Assembly: GCA_008501785.1 (NCBI GenBank)
Contig: QQUD01000272.1
Location: 1-13,989, forward strand
Reading direction: 5' to 3'
Source of the DNA: Chloroflexota bacterium
GTDB taxonomy: Bacteria; Chloroflexota; Anaerolineae; Promineifilales; Promineifilaceae
DNA length: 13,989 bases
This document shows, piece by piece, positions 1 to 6,227 of this stretch. Position numbers and translations under genes: made by a program. The stretch's first letter is position 1, and each line of letters starts with the position of its first letter. The notes below the pieces were generated by a model. The model made no database searches, had not been told where the DNA came from, and saw only the letters and a list, made by a program, of their open reading frames with translations.

Positions 1-437
1 CTGGGGTGGTTGTGATAGATGATCAGGGTCGTGTGTTGTTGTTGAACCATGTGTTTCACCCATACATTCCTTGGGATGTACCGGGGGGGTGGCTCAACCG
101 CAATGAAGACCCGGCAGCAGGCGCTCTGCGTGAATTATGGGAAGAAACGGGAATAATTGCCGAATTGGGGCCTGTCGTTCGCCTAAAACATGAGGAGTAC
201 CCGGCACATCTGGGCATTGCATTTTTGGCTTTTGCCAATCCACAGCCTATGGTGTTAAGCAACGAAATTATTGAAGCAAGATGGTTTGCACCGGATGCAT
301 TGCCAGAAAAACTGGTTCCTTTTACACGGGCTGCGATTGAAACGGCCGTTTACACCTACCAAACCCAATTCGTCAGCAACCCTTCGCCTTTGAAAAAATC
401 AAGGGTTGGCGAAGAGGAGGTATCACATCATGAATAG
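1..437 (+). CDS. Nudix hydrolase, 5'-truncated by the window edge
   Basis: Hydrolase of the Nudix superfamily, which cleaves nucleoside diphosphates linked to another moiety (X); the substrate cannot be read from the sequence. The reading frame is open to the left edge. Counting from the GTG at 6, a perfect Nudix box lies at residues 28-50: Gly, five residues, Glu34, seven residues, then REL-W-EE-TG-I with Arg42, Glu43, Glu46 and Glu47. It is preceded by the usual beta strand (VVVIDDQGRVLLL) and the PGG turn. The GTG at 6 would leave almost nothing before the first strand, so the true start is probably outside the window. The last 8 bases overlap the next gene, suggesting translational coupling and an operon with the two beta-lactamase-fold genes. 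The family call is very safe; substrate specificity is unknown. Confidence 0.93.
   Translation, partial: GVVVIDDQGRVLLLNHVFHPYIPWDVPGGWLNRNEDPAAGALRELWEETGIIAELGPVVRLKHEEYPAHLGIAFLAFANPQPMVLSNEIIEARWFAPDALPEKLVPFTRAAIETAVYTYQTQFVSNPSPLKKSRVGEEEVSHHE
415..421 (+). promoter_or_regulatory. Strong Shine-Dalgarno that fixes the start at 430
   Basis: The sequence AGGAGGT lies 8 bases before the ATG at 430, inside the end of the Nudix gene. It argues for ATG 430 rather than the in-frame TTG at 406, which would place this motif inside the coding region. Confidence 0.8.
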
Positions 438-1908
438 ACGTTCTTCACCTGGCGTCGGTCAATGGTTTACTGTTGCCGTCCTCGTGTCGACGACCCTTTT
501 TTTGCTGATCAAGCTGTATCAATATGCCAGTATCAGCGATACGTATCCGACTGGCCTCACCCTTGCTGGGGTAGATGTTGGTGGTATGAATCAACAGCAA
601 GCCAGCGATGTTTTGAGCAATCGTTTCATTGAAGCCCCCATTATCATTTATCATGGTGAGGAGTCTTATGAGATTAGCCCCACCGAAACAGAGTTTCAGC
701 TTGATATGGAGGGATTGTTTAGTCAGGCGGAATATGAAAGGTCGCGACAAGATTTCTGGGCTGGCTTTTGGGGTTTTTTGTGGGGAAGGCCAATTGAAGT
801 AAGTCCGGTTCCGATTCAAGCAACACACGACCGAGAAGCCCTCATTCAAGTCTTGGGCAAAATAAAAACATTGATGGACAAGCCCGCGCAGCCTGCGCAG
901 CCAGTTCCGGGTACACTGAGCTTTCAATATGGCGAGTCTGGTACTGAAACTAATATTGAAGCCAGCCTGGATGATGTGGAAGCAGCACTGTATCGGCACA
1001 TTAATCGAGAAGCACACCTGGTGGTTGAACCAAAAGAGCCAGAAAGACCGGATATGAATTTGCTGGTGCGTTTGTTGGTGAACCAGATTCAAGATTTTGA
1101 GCAGGCAACGGGTGGCGTTGGCAGCTTGTTTATCATGGATTTACAAACAGGGGAAGAGATTCCGATCAATGCAGATGAGCCGATGTCGGGTATTGATTTG
1201 ATGAAGGTGCCGATTGTTTTGGAAACGTACCGCGTGTTAGACCAACCGCCGACGCTGACCCAAAATGAGCTTATTTCGAACACCCTGGTGATTCAGGTTG
1301 AAAATGAGAGTGCCAATACGCTGCTGCGCACGATTGCGGGGCAGGATGACCCATATTTAGGCACACAGCTTGTGACTACGTCGATGCAGCGATTGGGTTT
1401 GCAAAATAGTTATATGATGACGCCGTATGAATCGGACCCGCAGGTGGGAACGGCCGTTCCGCAAACCCCCGCCAACCAAGCCGAAGACATTCGCACACGT
1501 CCCAATACTTACATCCAAACCACTGCCGAAGATATTGGCACTTTTCTGGCAATGGTCTATTACTGTGCAGAAGGGCAAGGTGGCGCACTGCAAGCCGCCT
1601 TTAACGGGGAGATTACCCAACTAGAATGTGAAACATTGCTGGCATATATGATGCAAAATCGCATTGGCAGTTTGATTGAAGAAGGGGTTCCTTCTGATGT
1701 GACGGTGGCACACCGGCATGGATGGGTGAGCGACACACATGCTGATGCTGGCATTGTTTATACGCCTGCTGGCGATTATGTGATTGTGCAGATTTTGTAT
1801 AAACCAGACTGGCTCGAATGGGAACTAAGCTCACCACTGATGTCCGATATTTCCCGTGCAACATATAACTTTTTCAACTTCGATAATCCCTATTTGGATG
1901 ATAGTTAG
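430..1908 (+). CDS. Membrane-anchored beta-lactamase-fold protein, probable pseudoenzyme (paralogue 1)
   Basis: 492 residues. One N-terminal membrane helix (about 13-33) predicts an exported, anchored protein. About residues 40-105 resemble the peptidoglycan-binding domain seen beside VanW-like proteins and L,D-transpeptidases (GVDVGGM followed by Gln/Ala-rich helix). The C-terminal half, from about 225, is a class A beta-lactamase-like (Beta-lactamase2) domain with the VGSLFIMDLQTGEEI strand pair and the late H-G-W...DAGIVYTP block. The catalytic motifs are degenerate. Where SxxK is expected the sequence reads D256-L-M-K259; where SDN is expected it reads V290-E-N292; where KTG is expected it reads R429-H-G431. 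The paralogue six bases downstream has Ser247, Ser280 and Lys419 at these places. Known for the family: the first serine is the acylated nucleophile. Inferred: this copy is catalytically dead and may bind peptidoglycan or regulate its partner. Confidence 0.85.
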   Translation: MNRRSSPGVGQWFTVAVLVSTTLFLLIKLYQYASISDTYPTGLTLAGVDVGGMNQQQASDVLSNRFIEAPIIIYHGEESYEISPTETEFQLDMEGLFSQAEYERSRQDFWAGFWGFLWGRPIEVSPVPIQATHDREALIQVLGKIKTLMDKPAQPAQPVPGTLSFQYGESGTETNIEASLDDVEAALYRHINREAHLVVEPKEPERPDMNLLVRLLVNQIQDFEQATGGVGSLFIMDLQTGEEIPINADEPMSGIDLMKVPIVLETYRVLDQPPTLTQNELISNTLVIQVENESANTLLRTIAGQDDPYLGTQLVTTSMQRLGLQNSYMMTPYESDPQVGTAVPQTPANQAEDIRTRPNTYIQTTAEDIGTFLAMVYYCAEGQGGALQAAFNGEITQLECETLLAYMMQNRIGSLIEEGVPSDVTVAHRHGWVSDTHADAGIVYTPAGDYVIVQILYKPDWLEWELSSPLMSDISRATYNFFNFDNPYLDDS

Positions 1909-1914
1909 GTCAAC

Positions 1915-3528
1915 ATGCTCAAAAAAATACAACGCTTTCTCACCATCCTCCTCTTTTTTGCTGGCGCACTTTATTTACTGTACCAGGGATTTTTGTACAT
2001 GCAGGCACGAGAATTGATGCCGCCGGGGATGGGGATTGCCGGTGTTGATGTGTCGGGATTGAATCGTGAGGAAGCTGTCTCTGAAGTGAAGGCTCACTAT
2101 CTCGCTCCAGTTACAGTTGTTCATCAAGAAGAGCGGGTTCCAATTAATCCTGAAGACGTTGGATTTGTGATTGATGTTGATGGCATGTTGGACAAAGCAG
2201 AATCCTACAAAAGCGAACAAGAGGTTTGGCGTGGGTTTGTTGAATTCTTGCTCAACCGTCCCTTACAAGCAACCCAAATTGAGCTGCGTGCATCGCATGA
2301 TCGGGATGCACTCACAGAACAACTGCAAATGATTGCAGATTTTTTGGATGAACCGGCACGTTCGCCCCAGTTTTCTGGTATTTCTGATGGGTATGAGCTT
2401 GGGAAAGTTGGGTTCGTGACGGATGTGGAAGCCAGTTTGCCGGAAGCTGAAGCCGCGCTGTATCGTCCAGTGGAGCGGGATGTTGACCTGGTAATTGTAG
2501 AGCAAGAAGCGCCGGAATTGACGATGGATTCGCTGCGGGAAAATATTGAGCGTCAGTTGCAAAACTTTAATGGCGTGGGCAGTGTGTTTGTGATGGACCT
2601 GGAAACGGGTGAAGAGATTAGCATTAATGCCGATATGGCGATTTCAGGTTTGAGCATTCTAAAAATTGGCATTTTTCTGGAAACGTACCGGGTACTGAAT
2701 AATCCACCGAATGAATATGTGCAGGCTTTGTTGGAGGAAACGGCCGTTCGCTCTTCAAACTTCGATGCCAACCTGCTGCTGCACGTGATTGCCCAACAAG
2801 ACAATACCTATCTCGGGGCCGAACTGCTGACTGATTCTTTCAAACGACTTGGTTTGGTAAACACATTTATGGCAATTCCCTACGATGCGCCGGTTGTTTC
2901 TACGCGCCCGAGTACGTTTACGACACCTGCTAATTCACGTCCCGATTTGGTCACTGTGCCTGACCCGGCGCGACAAACGACTGCGGAAGAAATGGGAACC
3001 ATGCTCTCCATGATTTACTATTGCTCCCAAGGCGGCGGCGCGTTAATGGCAATTTATGATGGCGAAATTACCCAACAGGAATGTCAGGCGCTGATCGATT
3101 TGATGGTGAATAATGTGGAAGGCAACCTGATTCGTTTTGGCGTGCCGGAGGATGTGCCTGTTTCGCATAAGCATGGATGGGACAGTGTGACGCATGGCGA
3201 TGCGGGCATTGTGCTATCTCCTGGCCGGGATTATGTGTTGGTTTATTATTTGCATGATCCGGTAGGGGATTTTTTAGTCTCGGAATATAGTTTTCCCATT
3301 ATGTGGGAAATGTCACGGTCTATTTATAATTATTTTAACTACGAAAATCCGAATACGGAAAGCCCACAGGTACGTGCAGAACGAGAGGCGGCTGCCCGTG
3401 CTGCTGCCGAAGCGGCTGCTGCGGCTGAAGCGGCTGCTGCGGCTGAAGCGGCTGCTGGGGCTGAAGAAACGGCCGTTCCCGAATCAGACCCCCCCCCGAC
3501 CACTGACGACCAGACGCAAGGAAATTAA
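1915..3528 (+). CDS. Membrane-anchored beta-lactamase-like serine hydrolase with Ala-rich tail (paralogue 2)
   Basis: 537 residues, same layout as the preceding gene: N-terminal membrane helix (about 6-27), peptidoglycan-binding-like domain (about 35-100, GVDVSGLNREEA), then a class A beta-lactamase/PBP-like domain from about 215. All three active-site motifs are present: S247-I-L-K250, S280-S-N282 (followed by FDANLLL, matching the TEM pattern SDNxAANLLL) and K419-H-G421-W. No clear ExxLN motif (the Glu166 region of true beta-lactamases) is seen, so a D,D-peptidase-like or wall hydrolase role is as likely as antibiotic hydrolysis. The end of the protein is a low-complexity Ala/Glu segment (about 485-517) and an acidic/Pro/Thr tail. 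It lies 6 bases after the previous stop, with only a weak ribosome site (TAGGT), so translational coupling is likely. Confidence 0.88.
   Translation: MLKKIQRFLTILLFFAGALYLLYQGFLYMQARELMPPGMGIAGVDVSGLNREEAVSEVKAHYLAPVTVVHQEERVPINPEDVGFVIDVDGMLDKAESYKSEQEVWRGFVEFLLNRPLQATQIELRASHDRDALTEQLQMIADFLDEPARSPQFSGISDGYELGKVGFVTDVEASLPEAEAALYRPVERDVDLVIVEQEAPELTMDSLRENIERQLQNFNGVGSVFVMDLETGEEISINADMAISGLSILKIGIFLETYRVLNNPPNEYVQALLEETAVRSSNFDANLLLHVIAQQDNTYLGAELLTDSFKRLGLVNTFMAIPYDAPVVSTRPSTFTTPANSRPDLVTVPDPARQTTAEEMGTMLSMIYYCSQGGGALMAIYDGEITQQECQALIDLMVNNVEGNLIRFGVPEDVPVSHKHGWDSVTHGDAGIVLSPGRDYVLVYYLHDPVGDFLVSEYSFPIMWEMSRSIYNYFNYENPNTESPQVRAEREAAARAAAEAAAAAEAAAAAEAAAGAEETAVPESDPPPTTDDQTQGN
3412..3465 (+). 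repeat. Three tandem 18-bp repeats encoding AAAAAE
   Basis: Three copies of an 18-bp unit starting GCGGCTGCT, at 3412-3429, 3430-3447 and 3448-3465. The third has one C-to-G change (Ala to Gly). They encode the Ala/Glu-rich tail of the serine hydrolase and are in frame, so copy number could change without breaking the gene. An ACGGCCGT octamer follows 3 bases later. Confidence 0.9.
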
Positions 3529-3537
3529 AACACCGTT

Positions 3538-3584
3538 GGAGTGGAGGCTTTAGCCAGAACCGTTCCGGCTAAAGCCTCCACTCC
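3538..3584. repeat. Perfect 18-bp inverted repeat, REP-like
   Basis: Left arm 3538-3555 (GGAGTGGAGGCTTTAGCC) is exactly complementary to right arm 3567-3584. The 11-base centre continues as 4 further pairs (GAAC/GTTC, 3557-3560 with 3562-3565) after one mismatch, so the whole 47-base element is nearly a full palindrome. It lies 10 bases after the stop of the serine hydrolase and 28 bases before the aldo/keto reductase start. There is no T-run after it, so it is not a classical intrinsic terminator. The form fits a dispersed extragenic palindrome, but only one copy is in this window. Confidence 0.85.
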
Positions 3585-3612
3585 GGTACATCTATCTCAA
3601 GGAGTATCAATT

Positions 3613-4578
3613 ATGGAATATCGACGTTTAGGAAGAACTGGACTCAAGGTATCGACGATTTGTTTAGGCACGATGCAGTTTGGCTGGTCGTCGGATACAT
3701 TAACAGGGCATGACATTATGAGTCGTGCCGTCGAGTTGGGCTGCAATTTTATTGATACGGCCGATATTTACTCCCGCTGGGTAGAGGGCAATAATGGCGG
3801 TGTGAGTGAAGAGATCATTGGTGAGTGGCTGCAGAAAAGCGGAATTCGGCGTGAAGACCTCATTTTGGCAACCAAAGTGCGCGGCCAGATGGGAGATGGG
3901 CCGAATGATGAAGGACTTTCGCGTCAGCATATTCTCAATGGTGTTGAAGCCAGTTTGGAACGTTTGCAAACGGATTATATCGATTTGTATCAAGTCCATT
4001 GGCCGGATGAAGAAACGCCGCTGGCTGAGACATTAACCGTCCTCAACGACTTGGTGCGTGCTGGCACGGTGCGCTACATTGGCTGCTCAAATTATCCAGC
4101 GTGGTTGTTAACCAAATCACTGTGGGTGAGCGATGTGAAAAATTTGGTACGGTTTGACAGCTTGCAGCCGCATTACAGTTTGGTCCATCGTGCCGAATTC
4201 GAGCGTGAACTGCAACCGCTTTGCCTGGATCAGGGTATTGGCGTAATTCCTTACAGCCCGTTAGCGGCTGGCTTTTTAACGGGTAAATATCGTCGCGATA
4301 CGCCGCTGCCTGAATCAGCCCGCGCCGATGGCGTGCGCAATCGGTACATGAATGAGCAAGGGTTTACGGTCGTTGACAAACTCGAAGAAATTGGCAAGGC
4401 GCACAATGCCACGATTGCGCAAACTGCGATTGCGTGGGTGCTGGCGAATACGGCCGTTTCCTCTGCCATCATCGGGGCTAACTCCATCGCCCAGCTTGAA
4501 GACACAATCAAAGGGACTGAGGTCAAGTTAACGCAAGAAGAAAAAGAAGCGTTGGATGCGACGACTGCTTGGAAGTAG
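3613..4578 (+). CDS. Aldo/keto reductase
   Basis: 321 residues, cytosolic NAD(P)H-dependent oxidoreductase of the aldo/keto reductase superfamily (TIM barrel), reducing aldehydes or ketones; the substrate is not predictable. It opens with the typical MEYRRLGRTGLKVS strand. The catalytic tetrad is complete: Asp48 and Tyr53 (FIDTADIY), Lys88 (LATKVRG) and His129 (YQVHWPD). The C-terminal cofactor-binding region (SSAIIGANSIAQLED) is present. The start is ATG 3613, with AAGGAG at 3599-3604 eight bases ahead. A GTG at 3541 in the same frame is rejected because it lies inside the inverted repeat and would add a nonsense-looking 24-residue extension. It could be co-transcribed with the genes on either side, but spacers with palindromes separate it from both. 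Confidence 0.92.
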   Translation: MEYRRLGRTGLKVSTICLGTMQFGWSSDTLTGHDIMSRAVELGCNFIDTADIYSRWVEGNNGGVSEEIIGEWLQKSGIRREDLILATKVRGQMGDGPNDEGLSRQHILNGVEASLERLQTDYIDLYQVHWPDEETPLAETLTVLNDLVRAGTVRYIGCSNYPAWLLTKSLWVSDVKNLVRFDSLQPHYSLVHRAEFERELQPLCLDQGIGVIPYSPLAAGFLTGKYRRDTPLPESARADGVRNRYMNEQGFTVVDKLEEIGKAHNATIAQTAIAWVLANTAVSSAIIGANSIAQLEDTIKGTEVKLTQEEKEALDATTAWK

Positions 4579-4593
4579 GAAGAGGGAGAAGAG

Positions 4594-4679
4594 AATAATT
4601 AATTTGTGAATTGTTGAATTTGTGAATTGTTAATGACTGGAGCCGCAGACTCTTTCTAACAATTCAACAATTAATTATT
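4594..4679. repeat. AT-rich inverted repeat with internal tandem repeat
   Basis: Between the reductase and the decarboxylase. Outer arms AATAATTAATT (4594-4604) and its complement (4669-4679) enclose inner arms GAATTGTTA (4624-4632) and TAACAATTC (4657-4665). The left side also carries a 16-bp unit twice in tandem (4601-4616 and 4617-4632, one difference), which looks like a duplication that lengthened the left arm by 19 bases. The loop is 4633-4656. It is AT-rich without a GC stem, so it is a poor fit to an intrinsic terminator. The 10-mer TGAATTGTTA (4623-4632) recurs at 13191-13200 in another repeat-rich spacer. Confidence 0.7.
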
Positions 4680-4718
4680 TTCCGATTAGCAATTACCCAT
4701 ATGCCAAAGAGGAAAATA

Positions 4719-6158
4719 ATGTCTGAAAAAACCAATTATCACATGACGCCAGATGAGTTTCGGAAATACGGCCGTTTACTGGTCGATTGGATTGCTGATT
4801 ATTACGAAAACGTGGAGCAGTATCCGGTGATGTCGCAGGTGCAGCCGGGAGAGATTCGGCAATCGCTGCCGGAATCGCCACCGCAGCAGGGTGAGCCATT
4901 CGAAGCCATGCTGAAGGATGTGAATGAGTTGATCATGCCGGGGATTACGCATTGGCAATCGCCAAACTTCTATGCTTACTTTCCGGCAAATGCGTCTGGT
5001 CCAGCAATTTTGGGCGATTTGTTGGCTTCAGGTCTGGGTGTACAGGGGATGATCTGGTTAACCAGTCCGGCCTGTACCGAGCTAGAAACGCATGTGATGG
5101 ATTGGCTGGTGGAGATGATGGGACTGCCCCACAAGTTCAAATCTACTTCGGCTGGTGGCGGCGTGATTCAAGATACGGCGTCAAGTGCGTCCCTGGTGGC
5201 GCTGTTGGCGGCGCGGGAACGGGCGACCCATTTTGTGAGCAATGAGGAGGGGGGAAACGGCCGTCTCATTGCCTACACCTCCACCCAAACCCACTCCTCG
5301 GTTGCCAAAGCTGTCAAAATTGCCGGGATTGGCAGCAAAAACTTGCGGTTGATTGCGGTTGATGATGATTTTGCCGCACGTCCAGAATCATTAGCGGCAC
5401 AAATTAAAGCAGATAAAGCGGCGGGATTAACGCCCTTCTTTGTCTGTGCCACAGTAGGTACAACCTCATCGTTGGCGATGGACCCACTTCGTACCATCGG
5501 CGAGATTTGCCAGGAAGAAGGGGTGTGGTTCCATGTTGATGGCGCGATGGCTGGAACGGCCGCATTGTGCCCTGAATTTCGCCATTTTCTTGACGGGTTG
5601 GAACTGGCTGACAGCTACTGTTTTAATCCGCACAAATGGATGTTTACCAATTTTGACTGCAATGCCTTTTTTGTAGCGGATCGAGCGACATTGATAAATA
5701 CTTTGAGTATTTTGCCCGAATATTTGCGTAATCAGGCAACAGAATCGGGTGCAGTGTTTGATTATCGAGATTGGCATGTACAGTTGGGGCGGCGTTTCCG
5801 GGCACTAAAGCTGTGGTTTGTGATTCGTCATTATGGCGTTGAGGGGTTGCAGCATCATGTGCGTGAACATGTGCGTATCTCGCAGGCATTTGCGAGTTGG
5901 GTAGAAGCATCGGCGGACTTTGAGTTGATGGCTCCTAACCCACTCAATTTAGTTTGTTTCCGACATGTGGCTGGAGATGAATTCAACGAAAAATTGATGA
6001 ACCGGCTGAATGCGGATGGGGAAATTTATTTGACACATACGAAGTTAAACGGCCGTTTCGCCCTCCGCCTCTCAATCGGACAAACCAACACCGAGATGCG
6101 GCATGTGGAGCGGGCGTGGGAATTGATGCAGGAAGCGGTCTTAGACATCATTCAATGA
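4719..6158 (+). CDS. Aromatic-L-amino-acid decarboxylase (group II PLP enzyme)
   Basis: 479 residues, close to the 480 of human DDC and alignable over its whole length. PLP-dependent decarboxylation of tyrosine, tryptophan, DOPA or phenylalanine to the amine, in the cytosol; which substrate is preferred cannot be told. Visible: the N-terminal region ending in IMPGITHWQSPNFYAYFP, then SPACTELE; active-site His192 (QTHSS), Asp274 (HVDGAMAG) contacting the PLP ring, Lys306 (NPHKW) forming the Schiff base, and Tyr335 (PEYLRN), equivalent to human Tyr332, which protonates the product. Its retention points to decarboxylase rather than aldehyde synthase activity. The start is taken as ATG 4719 because AAGAGGA lies at 4707-4713; ATG 4701 is also in frame but lacks a ribosome site. 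It ends convergently with the kinase gene. No transporter for an amino acid/amine exchange is next to it. Confidence 0.93.
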   Translation: MSEKTNYHMTPDEFRKYGRLLVDWIADYYENVEQYPVMSQVQPGEIRQSLPESPPQQGEPFEAMLKDVNELIMPGITHWQSPNFYAYFPANASGPAILGDLLASGLGVQGMIWLTSPACTELETHVMDWLVEMMGLPHKFKSTSAGGGVIQDTASSASLVALLAARERATHFVSNEEGGNGRLIAYTSTQTHSSVAKAVKIAGIGSKNLRLIAVDDDFAARPESLAAQIKADKAAGLTPFFVCATVGTTSSLAMDPLRTIGEICQEEGVWFHVDGAMAGTAALCPEFRHFLDGLELADSYCFNPHKWMFTNFDCNAFFVADRATLINTLSILPEYLRNQATESGAVFDYRDWHVQLGRRFRALKLWFVIRHYGVEGLQHHVREHVRISQAFASWVEASADFELMAPNPLNLVCFRHVAGDEFNEKLMNRLNADGEIYLTHTKLNGRFALRLSIGQTNTEMRHVERAWELMQEAVLDIIQ

Positions 6159-6166
6159 GGTCCTTC

Positions 6167-6227
6167 ATTTTCCCGGAAGCTGGGAGAGGCTTTTGTTTAA
6201 GTTGTTCGTGCTAGCTTCCGGGAAAAT
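6167..6227. repeat. 15-bp perfect inverted repeat between convergent genes
   Basis: Arms 6167-6181 (ATTTTCCCGGAAGCT) and 6213-6227 are exact complements with a 31-base loop. It sits 8 bases after the decarboxylase stop, and the right arm contains the last codons and stop of the kinase gene (stop at 6211-6213). On both strands the T-run is at the 5' side of the stem and the A-run at the 3' side, opposite to a Rho-independent terminator. It could still slow or end transcription from both sides, but it is described here as an extragenic palindrome. Confidence 0.8.

Noticed and set aside
3412..3465. CRISPR-like or direct-repeat array
   Set aside because: The units abut without spacers and are in-frame codons of a low-complexity protein tail.
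1915..3528. Calling paralogue 2 a true class A beta-lactamase resistance gene
   Set aside because: SxxK, SxN and KxG are shared with D,D-peptidases and other serine hydrolases, and no clear Glu166/ExxLN motif was found.
3541..3612. N-terminal extension of the aldo/keto reductase from GTG 3541
   Set aside because: It would translate the inverted repeat; ATG 3613 has its own ribosome site and gives the normal family N-terminus.
6167..6227. Bidirectional Rho-independent terminator
   Set aside because: The stem is strong, but A- and T-runs are on the wrong sides for both strands.
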